A program made the translations under genes and the position numbers. Shown one piece after another: positions 16,748 to 24,663 of a stretch of 49,578 nucleotides of DNA. The notes beneath the pieces are model-generated. The model worked only from the letters and a program-made list of their open reading frames with translations, searched no databases and had not been told where the DNA came from. Source of the DNA: BPJO01 sp037189665 (GTDB lineage Bacteria; Planctomycetota; Phycisphaerae; Tepidisphaerales; Tepidisphaeraceae); the NCBI GenBank assembly GCA_037189665.1, contig JBBCIV010000042.1, positions 1-49,578 of the forward strand. The letters are read 5' to 3'. The number at the start of each line of letters is the position of its first letter. Position 1 is the first letter of the stretch.

Positions 16748-17686
16748 TCACTTCAGCGAGATCAGCGTCGTGTAATACGCGACGTCCATTACGCCGCCCT
16801 CGAAGGTGGTCGTGCCCGTGCGATCGCGGCCGACCAGATAGCCAACACCATTTCGGATTGACGGGATCGAAACGACGCGAAGCGGCGTTCCCGGATTGCC
16901 ATCGTGATCGTACTGGAACGTTTCGGTCGTAAAGTCGGTGCCGGGGAACATGTGGAACCGGTTGGCCGTGCCGACGGCCGCTCCCAGGCGATACACCCGC
17001 CCAACCAGACGACCGTTCGCCGCGGCGCGGTCACCCGTGTCGGAGATGTCGGAGTTCAACCCGAGATTGTCGTTCGCGACCAGCAAAAACGCGCTCGGCG
17101 CGGCGGCATCGACGTTCGCCGTCTCATCACCTTGCGGCGAGGGCGGAGCCCGGAGAGTGACTTGATTATCGATGATGTCGAACTCGACGCGACGCGGCTC
17201 AAGCCGGCGCACACGATTATTGACGAAAAAATCGTTCGGCGTAAACGGGTCAGATCGGTTTACGACAAAAACGCACAGTTGCGCCGTCTTCGACGTCGCG
17301 CCCATCTTGCGATACAGCGCCACCCATGCGTAGCGAGGATCAGACGCGCTAATCATGTTTGCGTGGGCAATCTGGCTGGTTACGGCGGTGTTGTTGTTTA
17401 ACGTTTGCAGCGGCACGAGGTCCGTCGATGAAAACACGGCCTCCCTCGCCACTTTTCCAACCTCTGCCGCCGCGGCGCGAGCGAGGCTGGCGGCGTGGGT
17501 TTCGTCGAAGTTCGATTTCGTTTGCGCCAGCCCAACCGGGAAGATCGCAGCGACGAGGATGAAGCCTATGCCCAGGATCATCACCGCAAACAGCAACTCG
17601 GTGAACGAAAAACCGCGCATCCGCCGTGCGGTGCTCGCACAGCACGAACGGCAGGTGATGTTCGACGTTACACGGATCATTCTCAT
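16748..17686 (-). CDS. Prepilin-type pseudopilin (GspI/PilV-like)
   Basis: This 312-residue protein has the signal MRGFSFTELLFAVMILGIGFILVAAIFPV, with the G/F cleavage site and Glu5. The wording AVMILGIGFILVAAIFP with an early Pro is typical of the GspI/PilV group. The start ATG at 17686 overlaps the preceding stop as ATGA. The outer domain is unremarkable and ends with a GRDRTGTTTFEGGVMDVAYYT strand region. It is probably a tip component together with the two genes that follow it. Confidence 0.83.
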   Translation of the reverse strand: MRMIRVTSNITCRSCCASTARRMRGFSFTELLFAVMILGIGFILVAAIFPVGLAQTKSNFDETHAASLARAAAAEVGKVAREAVFSSTDLVPLQTLNNNTAVTSQIAHANMISASDPRYAWVALYRKMGATSKTAQLCVFVVNRSDPFTPNDFFVNNRVRRLEPRRVEFDIIDNQVTLRAPPSPQGDETANVDAAAPSAFLLVANDNLGLNSDISDTGDRAAANGRLVGRVYRLGAAVGTANRFHMFPGTDFTTETFQYDHDGNPGTPLRVVSIPSIRNGVGYLVGRDRTGTTTFEGGVMDVAYYTTLISLK

Positions 17687-18597
17687 TCACCTTTCACAAT
17701 CGTGCCGTTGTACCGGTTGACCAACAACGGCGTGCCATTGTTGGCGATCCAAGCGTTCGTCGGCCCGTCGTTCTTCGCTAATTCATCATCGAAGACCATG
17801 AGGCCGATCTGTGACGTGCCCTCGACATAATCCTGCGGGGGGACCGAAACGGGAGAAACGGAACTCGGCGCGATCTGACGCGCAAGATCGCCCTTGCTGA
17901 GAAGGCGATACTCCGAGGTGAAAAGGGAGCCGTTGGCGTCAAACAAGATGACGGCCGGCGTGAAATAGTCGTAATTCTGAGCGCTGATCGTCACGCGGTT
18001 ACCGGCCCCGCGAAGATCGACGCCGACAGGCAGGAGGGCCTGGTTTGTATCTGGCAGGAAATCGAGGATCGCAACGTCGGCCGCCAAGCCGTTCACTTCC
18101 GCGTTCACCAATGGCTGCCAGTAGGAGGTGTTGGTAATCGGGATGTTGTTGGCGGTCGTCTCGGTATGGGAGACGAGGCAAATGTAATGGCTTGAACCCA
18201 CGCTGCGGTAATCGCCGCGGCTGTAATCAACGGGATCGGCATCCGTCCCGTCAACCCACGTGATGAAAAGTCGGTCTCGATCAGGATCTTTGTCTTCGAC
18301 CATCGCAACTGCAACACGGCCGGTCGCGGCATCCCGGAAAAAGGCGATCCCGTAAACACGCTGAAGCTTGATCGCCTCGACCCGCGCGCTGGCGAGCGAT
18401 GAACTGATGACGTTGGTCGCCCCCTCGACGCTGTTCGACCCGCTGAGGGCCCGGAACGCCGGGACCGCCAGGCCGATGAGGACGACGATCACGCCGATCA
18501 CCACCAGCACTTCGGTCAGCGAGAACCCGCGCGCGCCGCACCGCGTGGCCGCCGGAGCGCAACGATCGCAAGATGATGGCAGGCGCATCGAATTCAT
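17683..18597 (-). CDS. Prepilin-type pseudopilin (GspH-like) with carbohydrate-binding-like module
   Basis: This 304-residue protein has the class III signal ARGFSLTEVLVVIGVIVVLI and a GspH/FimT-like continuation (GLAVPAFRALSGSNSVEGATNVISSSLASARVEAIKL). Residues about 121-164 form a module of the CBM5/12 type: YRSVGSSHYICLVSHTET, then NTSYWQPL. It ends four bases into the next gene (ATGA overlap). The module lies in a loop of the outer domain, so it would be displayed on the assembled pseudopilus. Confidence 0.83.
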   Translation of the reverse strand: MNSMRLPSSCDRCAPAATRCGARGFSLTEVLVVIGVIVVLIGLAVPAFRALSGSNSVEGATNVISSSLASARVEAIKLQRVYGIAFFRDAATGRVAVAMVEDKDPDRDRLFITWVDGTDADPVDYSRGDYRSVGSSHYICLVSHTETTANNIPITNTSYWQPLVNAEVNGLAADVAILDFLPDTNQALLPVGVDLRGAGNRVTISAQNYDYFTPAVILFDANGSLFTSEYRLLSKGDLARQIAPSSVSPVSVPPQDYVEGTSQIGLMVFDDELAKNDGPTNAWIANNGTPLLVNRYNGTIVKGE

Positions 18598-18600
18598 GGG

Positions 18601-19419
18601 TTAGTTCTCGAACGAGTAAACGTTGTCGTCATGCGTCTGAAAATCACCATCAGGCCCCGCGGACATCCAAAACGGACGGCCGGTTGGCGAGGTGAAAACC
18701 AACGCTTTCGTATTCCAGGTCCCGTCAGGCCTATTTGCGTTCGTGCCGTACCATACTTTCGCGCCGTTCGGATCGACCTTCAACCGGGTGACACCGGCAC
18801 CGACAAAGAGAAGTTGCTTTCCCCATCCGTCCAGCGGCACGACGACGGGCTCGGTGGTCGACGCCCAGAATTGAGGTCCATTGGTTGACGTTGGATGATT
18901 GGCCGAACTATTACTTGTGTGCGTCTGAATGCATCGATAGGTATCCGTGCCAACGAGTACCAATTGCCCAATGACATAGGCAACGTTATCCGCCCACACT
19001 GGCGCGGTGAGCGTGCCGATGGTATTGCCGGCCATCTTGTCGAGGGCTTCTTTGTTCTTGGGCACAGCGCGAACCATACCCATCATGGTCGCCGTAAGTC
19101 TGTAAGGAGCATCGGGATCTGGGGTTGTATTTCCCAAATCAACAACGCCCGTCTTCAAAAAGGTCGCCAACGGCTTGGCGTTTTCGTATTCGACCTGAAG
19201 CGCCACGGCGTTTTCCAGCGCCACGCGCGTGCGGCGGGCGCTGGCGTTGTTGCCGACGACGTTCACCGCGATCGCAACGATCGCCGCCAGGATGACGAGA
19301 ATGCCGATCACCGTCAGCACTTCCACCAAGGTGAATGCCCGGGCACGGCGATAGCGCAATGCGGCGAGATGCAACGTATGGCCGGGAATGGGGTTATCGT
19401 TCAGGCGAGCCGTTTCCAT
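18601..19419 (-). CDS. Prepilin-type pseudopilin (GspG-like) with carbohydrate-binding-like module
   Basis: This 272-residue protein has the signal RARAFTLVEVLTVIGILVIL, with Ala instead of Gly at -1, then the GspG-like NASARRTRVALENAVALQVEYENAK helix. Residues about 136-185 hold a module with YVIGQLVLVGTDTYRCIQTH, then PQFW. The C-terminus SAGPDGDFQTHDDNVYSFEN matches the calcium-site segment of GspG-type pseudopilins. I chose the ATG at 19419, which follows the previous stop (TGATATG); the frame is open further upstream but is antisense-like there. Confidence 0.83.
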   Translation of the reverse strand: METARLNDNPIPGHTLHLAALRYRRARAFTLVEVLTVIGILVILAAIVAIAVNVVGNNASARRTRVALENAVALQVEYENAKPLATFLKTGVVDLGNTTPDPDAPYRLTATMMGMVRAVPKNKEALDKMAGNTIGTLTAPVWADNVAYVIGQLVLVGTDTYRCIQTHTSNSSANHPTSTNGPQFWASTTEPVVVPLDGWGKQLLFVGAGVTRLKVDPNGAKVWYGTNANRPDGTWNTKALVFTSPTGRPFWMSAGPDGDFQTHDDNVYSFEN

Positions 19420-19420
19420 A

Positions 19421-20068
19421 TCACTCTCCACCGCGGGGATTATTCGCGTTGTCCACCCCCGGAAGGTCGGGGGATTGGCCGGGCCGGGATTGTTCGTAAC
19501 TGTAGAGATTATCTTGCCTTGTGAGATACAGCCCGTCGGGCCCGGCACTGAAGAAGAACGGGCGGTTCTGCGGCGCCATGCCCACCAGCGGGTGATGGTA
19601 CGGCAGATAGCCGATCGTGCGACCCCAGGCGTCGCGGATCGTGTCCGGGCCGGAAGGCGTCGCCGCCGCGTCGGTTGTCGAGGGGGCGATGGGTCCATCG
19701 CGCATGGCGAGCAGCCTCGCAACTGCGGGCGCGTCGGATTCGATCTGTTTCGCGAGCGTTTTTTCGTCGATCTCACTGGCGGGCGCGTTGGCGGGCGGGT
19801 AGGCGTTGTAACGTGCGTGATAGAACGCCATGTCCCGCTCCAGATCGATCAGAATCGCCCGCGTTAGCTGGTCTGCCGAGTTCGAACGAACGTACCGGGC
19901 CAAGCTCACCATCAGCCCCATCACCACGACGAACAGCGCGATCGTGGTCAGCAGTTCCAGCACGGTAAAACCGGAGCGGACCGGCGGACGCCGAACGACG
20001 AACGCCGAATGAGGGATGGCCGTCATTCGACATTCGTCATTTGAAACTCGCCTTCCGCTCCATGGCAT
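19421..20068 (-). CDS. Prepilin-type pseudopilin (GspG-like); N-terminus encoded by a palindromic repeat
   Basis: This 215-residue protein has the signal VRSGFTVLELLTTIALFVVVMG and a C-terminal GspG-like segment (FFFSAGPDGLYLTRQDNLYSYEQS). The leader before the cleavage site is unusually long (about 32 residues) and its middle part is encoded by a 52-bp palindromic repeat (19992-20043). The ATG at 20068 overlaps the preceding stop (TAATG); an ATG at 20026 is an alternative. The leader is removed on maturation, so the insertion should be tolerated. Confidence 0.8.
   Translation of the reverse strand: MPWSGRRVSNDECRMTAIPHSAFVVRRPPVRSGFTVLELLTTIALFVVVMGLMVSLARYVRSNSADQLTRAILIDLERDMAFYHARYNAYPPANAPASEIDEKTLAKQIESDAPAVARLLAMRDGPIAPSTTDAAATPSGPDTIRDAWGRTIGYLPYHHPLVGMAPQNRPFFFSAGPDGLYLTRQDNLYSYEQSRPGQSPDLPGVDNANNPRGGE
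19992..20043. repeat. Palindromic repeat of CATTCG-type units at the start of a pseudopilin gene
   Basis: CGAACGACGAACGCCGAATG (19992-20011) and CATTCGACATTCGTCATTTG (20024-20043) form a 20-position stem with a 12-base loop. In the minus-strand mRNA three of the four mismatches become G-U pairs, so the RNA hairpin is almost complete. It is translated as part of the signal leader. Confidence 0.7.
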
Positions 20069-20931
20069 TACTTGAAGTTCGTTACGTCATCCCATCTCGC
20101 CACCGTACCGGGGGCAAAATCGGTGACGCCATATGTCCCATCGGGGCCTGCCGCCCAGAGGATATAGGGGCCGGTGTAGGCCGGTGTTTCGCCAGAATCA
20201 ATCCTGCCATTGCGACTCAGATCGCCCATGAAATGGCGGAACGAATCCTGGGACAACAGGGCCTGCGGAGACAAGGGAGAATGGTTGCTGTTATAGAGCG
20301 GTGTCCCGGTGGCCGCGATAAACCCGTTCGTGGCGGCGAGGTCCGGTTTTCCTGGCCGGGCAAGATAGTAGAGGATCGGGTTGTCGGCCGGATCGAGGAT
20401 CGCGTAGCCTCGAAGTTTAAGGCGTTCGGGGTTGAGATAGGCGTAAGTCTTGCCTTGAACCGACCGGGTCTTGAAGCCGAATCCGTCTGCCCCGTCGGCA
20501 TGGTGGATGGGTTGCCATCGGGTGGTGTCGGAGGTGGCTACGCTGGTAGCCGTCGCGGAAATACAAACGAAGGTATCTCCCGAGCCGTCCTGCACGACAT
20601 CGCCGTAGTTGTAGGTGTTCGCGCCGTTATAGGTCGCGGGGTCGATCGTGTTCGGGATGGCCGGCCCTGGCGCCAACAGTGCTCGTCCGAGCATGGCCGG
20701 CCCCATTCCGGCGGCGGGAATAGGCGGATACTGCTGATGATCGTTGTGATACGCTTCGAGACCCACCGAGATCGTCTGCAGGATCGCCGCCGTCCGCGTG
20801 CGTTCTGCAGCGCGCATCACCCGCATCGTTGCCGGCATCAGGATTCCGGCCAGGAGCACCAGAATCCCCATGACTACGAGCATCTCGATCAGCGTGAAGC
20901 CCCGAGGATTAACGGAAGTTGGTGACGTCAT
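20068..20931 (-). CDS. Prepilin-type pseudopilin (GspG-like) with carbohydrate-binding-like module
   Basis: This 287-residue protein has the signal NPRGFTLIEMLVVMGILVLLAG and a GspG-like first helix (RAAERTRTAAILQTISVGLEAYHNDHQQYP). Residues about 97-144 form a degenerate module (YNYGDVVQDG, DTFVCISATATS, TTRWQPIH). The C-terminus ILWAAGPDGTYGVTDFAPG resembles the calcium segment. The ATG at 20931 lies 23 bases inside the previous gene; an ATG at 20952 would lengthen the overlap. Confidence 0.83.
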   Translation of the reverse strand: MTSPTSVNPRGFTLIEMLVVMGILVLLAGILMPATMRVMRAAERTRTAAILQTISVGLEAYHNDHQQYPPIPAAGMGPAMLGRALLAPGPAIPNTIDPATYNGANTYNYGDVVQDGSGDTFVCISATATSVATSDTTRWQPIHHADGADGFGFKTRSVQGKTYAYLNPERLKLRGYAILDPADNPILYYLARPGKPDLAATNGFIAATGTPLYNSNHSPLSPQALLSQDSFRHFMGDLSRNGRIDSGETPAYTGPYILWAAGPDGTYGVTDFAPGTVARWDDVTNFK

Positions 20932-21871
20932 CGCGTGTCCCATATTTGCCATCCGGCCCTGCGCTGATCAGGATGAACTCGTCTTTCTTGTGCGGCGTGG
21001 CGACCGCCGACGACACTGAGGGATTGCCAAGGTAGGCAGGCAATCCGGCGCCGAGCGTACCCGAGGCAGGAAACTCGCTGCCTACCCAGTTGCTCCACGG
21101 CGCGTCCATGGCGGTCGTGCTGTTGTAGCGAACCGTGCCGACGTAGGCGTCGGTCAGCATCCGCGTCTGATACTGCGATCCGGCATCGTATGTCGCGCCG
21201 GGGTTCAACATTCCGGGGGCACCCTTGACGGCCCGCAGGTACAGGACAGGCGCAGGCCGCGCGTATTTGTCGAGGATTTCCGGAACAATGGTATCACCCG
21301 TGATCCCGGCGCTCGCCGGTACCCATAGTCCGTTCGGGCCAGTGGTCGTTCCAGGCAACCCCTCGTTCTCAACCTTGAGGGTCGTCTCGGTGGCATCCAG
21401 CGTGATGTACGCCTGATACCGCTTTTGCTTCGCAACATTCAGATTGCCGGGACCGTTCAGGTTACCGGCAAGGGTATCGCTATATTCAAAAACAGCTCCA
21501 TTGTACGACAGCCCCCCGGCAAGGCCGAGGTAAAGGTTCTCGGTTGAAGTCACCGGACCGACATTCAGCTGAGGCGAGCCGGAGTCAAGTTCGTTGATCC
21601 TCGGGGCAGTCGTCTGGAACGGCACAAGTTGTTGATTCAGGAACGGCCCCGGATACGACTGAAAGTCGGAGTAATACGCCTGAATCCCCGCCTCGATGCG
21701 CGCGATCATCTGCCGCGTATTAGTGGTCTGAGCTGCAACGCGGACCTGATTCACCACCGGCAGCAAAATGCCAATGAGGATCAGGATGATGCCAATCACG
21801 ACCAGCAGTTCGATCAGCGTGAATGCTCTTGATTGTCGCTTGGCGATGGCCGATTGCCGATTGCTTATCAC
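20909..21871 (-). CDS. Prepilin-type pseudopilin (GspG-like)
   Basis: This 320-residue protein has the signal RAFTLIELLVVIGIILILIGILLPVV, with Ala at -1. An ARIEAGIQAYYSDFQSYPGPF helix then follows, as in major pseudopilins. It ends ISAGPDGKYGTRDDVTNFR, the clearest copy in the operon of the calcium-site motif of GspG. The start is a GTG at 21871, decided by a GGAGGA six bases upstream (21878-21883). Its short leader (ISNRQSAIAKRQS) is partly encoded by CGATTGC-type repeat units. It is the first pilin gene after gspF and the best candidate for the major pseudopilin. Confidence 0.85.
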   Translation of the reverse strand: MISNRQSAIAKRQSRAFTLIELLVVIGIILILIGILLPVVNQVRVAAQTTNTRQMIARIEAGIQAYYSDFQSYPGPFLNQQLVPFQTTAPRINELDSGSPQLNVGPVTSTENLYLGLAGGLSYNGAVFEYSDTLAGNLNGPGNLNVAKQKRYQAYITLDATETTLKVENEGLPGTTTGPNGLWVPASAGITGDTIVPEILDKYARPAPVLYLRAVKGAPGMLNPGATYDAGSQYQTRMLTDAYVGTVRYNSTTAMDAPWSNWVGSEFPASGTLGAGLPAYLGNPSVSSAVATPHKKDEFILISAGPDGKYGTRDDVTNFR

Positions 21872-21954
21872 GGTGTTTCCTCCAAAGGTGCTGCCAATCG
21901 CCGATCACCGCATTTCAATCGCGGTAATCGACCGACGATTGGCAATCGGCAATC
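21852..21954. repeat. Inverted CGATTGCCGATTGC repeat units between gspF and the first pseudopilin gene
   Basis: GATTGCCGATTGC (21852-21864) is perfectly inverted at 21942-21954. Further related copies (GCCAATCGCCGATCACCG, CAATCGCGGTAATCG) lie between. The same unit forms the terminator at 10611-10661, at the other end of the operon. The right arm lies within 4 bp of the gspF stop, while the left arm encodes the leader of the next gene. Confidence 0.65.
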
Positions 21955-21957
21955 CGA

Positions 21958-23238
21958 TCATTTCTTGTTTTGCCCGCCGGACATGCCCTGAATCAGGCTG
22001 ACCATGGGCATGAACAGCGCGATGACGATGAAGCCGACGATCACGCCCAGCACCACGACCATGACGGGCTCGAGAATGCTGATCAGCGAGCCGACCAGCA
22101 CGTCCACGTCGTTGTCGTAGTTGTCGGCGATCTTGATGAGCATCTTGTCGAGGTCGCCGGTTTCCTCGCCGACGTCCACCATGTTCACCACGATGGCGTC
22201 GCAGACCTTGGTCGCGCGAAGCGGGTCGGCCATCGATTCGCCTTCGCGGATGGCATCGTGCACCTTCGCCAAGGCGCGGGCGTACACCTCGTTGCCGGAC
22301 GTCTCCTTGGTGATGTTGATCGCGTCGAGGATCGGCACGCCGGCGCTGATGAGCGTGCCGAGCGTACGCGTGAAACGGGCGATGGCGCTCTTGCTGATGA
22401 TCTGCCCGATGATCGGGATGTTGATCAGCATGACGTCGGAGTAATACCGCCCGCCGTTGGACATGCGCACCAGCTTCCACGTGACGAAGATGATCACCGG
22501 GCTGAACACCACCCACGCCCACCCGTACTCCATCGCCATCCAGTGGGACAGGTCCACCAGGAACTGCGTGATGCCGGGAAGCTGCAGGTTGAAGTCGCGG
22601 AAGATCTCGGCGAACTTCGGGATAACGAAGATCATGATCATCGACACGATCGCCACCGCGATCGTGATGACGACGATCGGGTAGATCATGGCGCCGATGA
22701 CCTTCTTCTTCAGCTTGGCGGCCTTTTCCATGAAATCGGCAAGGCGGGCGAGGATGATGTCGAGCACGCCGCCCAGTTCGCCGGCGTGGATCATGTTGAC
22801 GTAAAGCTTGTCGAACGCCTTGGGATAGCTCGCCATCGCTTCGGAGAGCGACCCGCCGCCTTCGACGTCGTCGGCAACGCCGCCGATGATCGCCTTGAAC
22901 AAGCCGGGCTTTTGCTGAGATTCGAGGATCTGCAGCGACCGCAGGATGGGCAGGCCGGCGTCCTGAAGCGTGGAGAGCTGCCGGGTGAACGTCACCAGGT
23001 GCTTGCGCGGCACGCCGCCGATCGCAAAGGGAAGCTTCTTTTTCGGCGTAATCGCCTGGATTTCCTCTTCCTGCTTGCTCTTCTTGACCGATTTTTTGCC
23101 GGCCTTTTCTTTAACCTTGGTGGGGAAATAGCCCTTCTGGCGGATTTTCTGGATCGCCTCTTCCGACGACCCTGCCTCGATTTCGTCCTTGACCTCCTGA
23201 CCGGAGGAATTCATCGCTTCGAATGTATACAACGGCAT
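21958..23238 (-). CDS. gspF: Type II secretion inner-membrane platform protein GspF/PilC
   Basis: This 426-residue protein matches the GspF/PilC family in length and layout. It has an N-terminal MPLYTFEAMNSSGQEVKDEIEAGSSEEAI segment and a Lys-rich linker (55-75). The first T2SSF domain (about 85-210) has FTRQLSTLQDAGLPILRSL and MIHAGELGGVLD, and the second (about 290-410) has FTRTLGTLISAGVPILDAI and VDVGEETGDLD. Membrane helices lie near 187-210, 238-256 and 395-417. GGAG lies eight bases before the ATG. It is the first gene of the operon. The ATPase (GspE) and secretin (GspD) are not in the window, so they must be encoded elsewhere. Confidence 0.95.
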   Translation of the reverse strand: MPLYTFEAMNSSGQEVKDEIEAGSSEEAIQKIRQKGYFPTKVKEKAGKKSVKKSKQEEEIQAITPKKKLPFAIGGVPRKHLVTFTRQLSTLQDAGLPILRSLQILESQQKPGLFKAIIGGVADDVEGGGSLSEAMASYPKAFDKLYVNMIHAGELGGVLDIILARLADFMEKAAKLKKKVIGAMIYPIVVITIAVAIVSMIMIFVIPKFAEIFRDFNLQLPGITQFLVDLSHWMAMEYGWAWVVFSPVIIFVTWKLVRMSNGGRYYSDVMLINIPIIGQIISKSAIARFTRTLGTLISAGVPILDAINITKETSGNEVYARALAKVHDAIREGESMADPLRATKVCDAIVVNMVDVGEETGDLDKMLIKIADNYDNDVDVLVGSLISILEPVMVVVLGVIVGFIVIALFMPMVSLIQGMSGGQNKK

Positions 23239-23328
23239 AAGTCACACTCCGCGCTGCTGCCTGGACTATCCCCGCAGATGCATTCTACGCAGCGTCCAGT
23301 TCGACTCAAAAACTTGCGCAAAACACAA

Positions 23329-23357
23329 CCGGCCCGTCTTTTCGCAAGACGAGCCGG
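23329..23357 (-). terminator. Terminator of the zinc metallopeptidase gene, minus strand
   Basis: On the minus strand CCGGCTCGTCTT pairs with AAGACGGGCCGG (12 bp, one G-U) around a 5-base loop, then TTGTGTTTTG. It lies 28 bp past the peptidase stop and separates it from the gspF operon. Confidence 0.75.
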
Positions 23358-23385
23358 ATATCGTAACCGCAAATCAGGCAAAGCG

Positions 23386-24462
23386 TTACCGTTTTTTCAG
23401 CAGGTCGTGGACGAACCGTAATTTCTCCACCGCCGGCGGGGAAAGGACAAACGGATAGGCATCAGCGATGCCGAGTCCCCGGTTCAGGTTGTTGAGCGCG
23501 TAGGTAACGGGGTTCCAAGCCCGCATCATCGCCTGGAACGACACCGGGTCGTCGCCCACCGGGTCCGCCACTTGCGCGATGGCAGGCTTATCGCGACGGC
23601 GAGGCTTAAGGGACAAACCACAGTCGGCGGCGGTTTCCAAGGTGTCGGTCATGTGAAGGTAGTGTGCCCACGTCTCGGCCCAGTCTTCCCAGGCGTGAGC
23701 GGTGGCGTACTCGCTGACAAACCGATCCTGCCAGTCGGCGGGCGCGCCCTCGGCATAGTGCTTCTGGAGCGCGGCCCCGTAGTCCTGGCGATCATCCCCA
23801 AACACATCGCGAAACGCCGCCAGACGGCTTTCATCGGATTTGATCAGCACATCCCAGTAATAGTGCCCCACCTCGTGCCGGAAGTGCCCCAGCAGCGTGC
23901 GATACGGCTCGCCCATCTGCGCCTTGCGGCGTTCGCGCTCGGCGTCGTCGGCCTCGGCGAGGTTTACGGTGATCACCCCGTCCGCATGGCCGGTCAGCAC
24001 CGCCGGCGCGCCGGAGTTGGGATCGGGATCGGCGAGGAACTCGAACGTCAGCCCGTTTGGCGCTTCCGGCGATTTTGGCGTCACCGGCAATCCAAGCTGT
24101 TTGAGCGTATACACCAGCCGGCGTTTCGCCACCTCCAGCTTATACCACGCGGCCTTGTGCCCCTCGACCGACAGGTCAGGAATCTTTCGCGTCAGCTGGC
24201 AAGACGGGCAATACGGCGCGTTCGAATCGTCGGCCGGCATCGCCCAGTTGCAGACGTTGTGCTCGACGTAGTTCTGGCAAAGCCGGAACTGCTTGCCGTC
24301 CTCCGATTGATACAAGTTCTGCTGCCCCTGCCCCGCCGCCAGATCGAGCGAGACGACCTCGCCGACCTGCGGCACGTACGCCAGCACGCGTTTGCAGTTC
24401 ACGCACGATTGGTTTTCGAAAAACACCAATTGATCGCAATGGTCACAATGAAATGTTTTCAT
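23386..24462 (-). CDS. Putative zinc-binding metallopeptidase with N-terminal zinc ribbon
   Basis: This 358-residue protein belongs, as far as I recognise it, to a bacterial family combining a zinc ribbon and a gluzincin-like domain. The ribbon is seen as CDHCDQ (C6, C9) with CVNCKR (C20, C23), and a second cluster as VCNW plus CPSCQL near 71-88. The protease motif HEVGH lies at 196-200, in LLGHFRHEVGHYYWD, with downstream acidic residues (AWEDWAETWAHYLHMTDTLETA) likely to supply the third ligand. There is no signal peptide, so it acts in the cytoplasm. The substrate is unknown. Confidence 0.8.
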   Translation of the reverse strand: MKTFHCDHCDQLVFFENQSCVNCKRVLAYVPQVGEVVSLDLAAGQGQQNLYQSEDGKQFRLCQNYVEHNVCNWAMPADDSNAPYCPSCQLTRKIPDLSVEGHKAAWYKLEVAKRRLVYTLKQLGLPVTPKSPEAPNGLTFEFLADPDPNSGAPAVLTGHADGVITVNLAEADDAERERRKAQMGEPYRTLLGHFRHEVGHYYWDVLIKSDESRLAAFRDVFGDDRQDYGAALQKHYAEGAPADWQDRFVSEYATAHAWEDWAETWAHYLHMTDTLETAADCGLSLKPRRRDKPAIAQVADPVGDDPVSFQAMMRAWNPVTYALNNLNRGLGIADAYPFVLSPPAVEKLRFVHDLLKKR

Positions 24463-24663
24463 ATGGATATGCCGCGTCGGGGTCCACCTCGGACCAGCTG
24501 TCGGCGTTCATCCTATATCCGCTCGGCATGAAGCCCCGATACGGCCGAGATGAAACGAAATTCAAACGCCTGCGAATCGTCGCCTGCCTATTCTGAAGAT
24601 AAGCACACTTCATTCGCGTCTCATCACGACACGGTGTGAGAAGGTTCAACGCAGGCAGACCAT

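Noticed and set aside
20909..21871. A sixth carbohydrate-binding-like module in the first pseudopilin (ATYDAGSQYQ to PWSNW)
   Set aside because: It lacks the Y-x-C...H core, so the resemblance is too weak to count.
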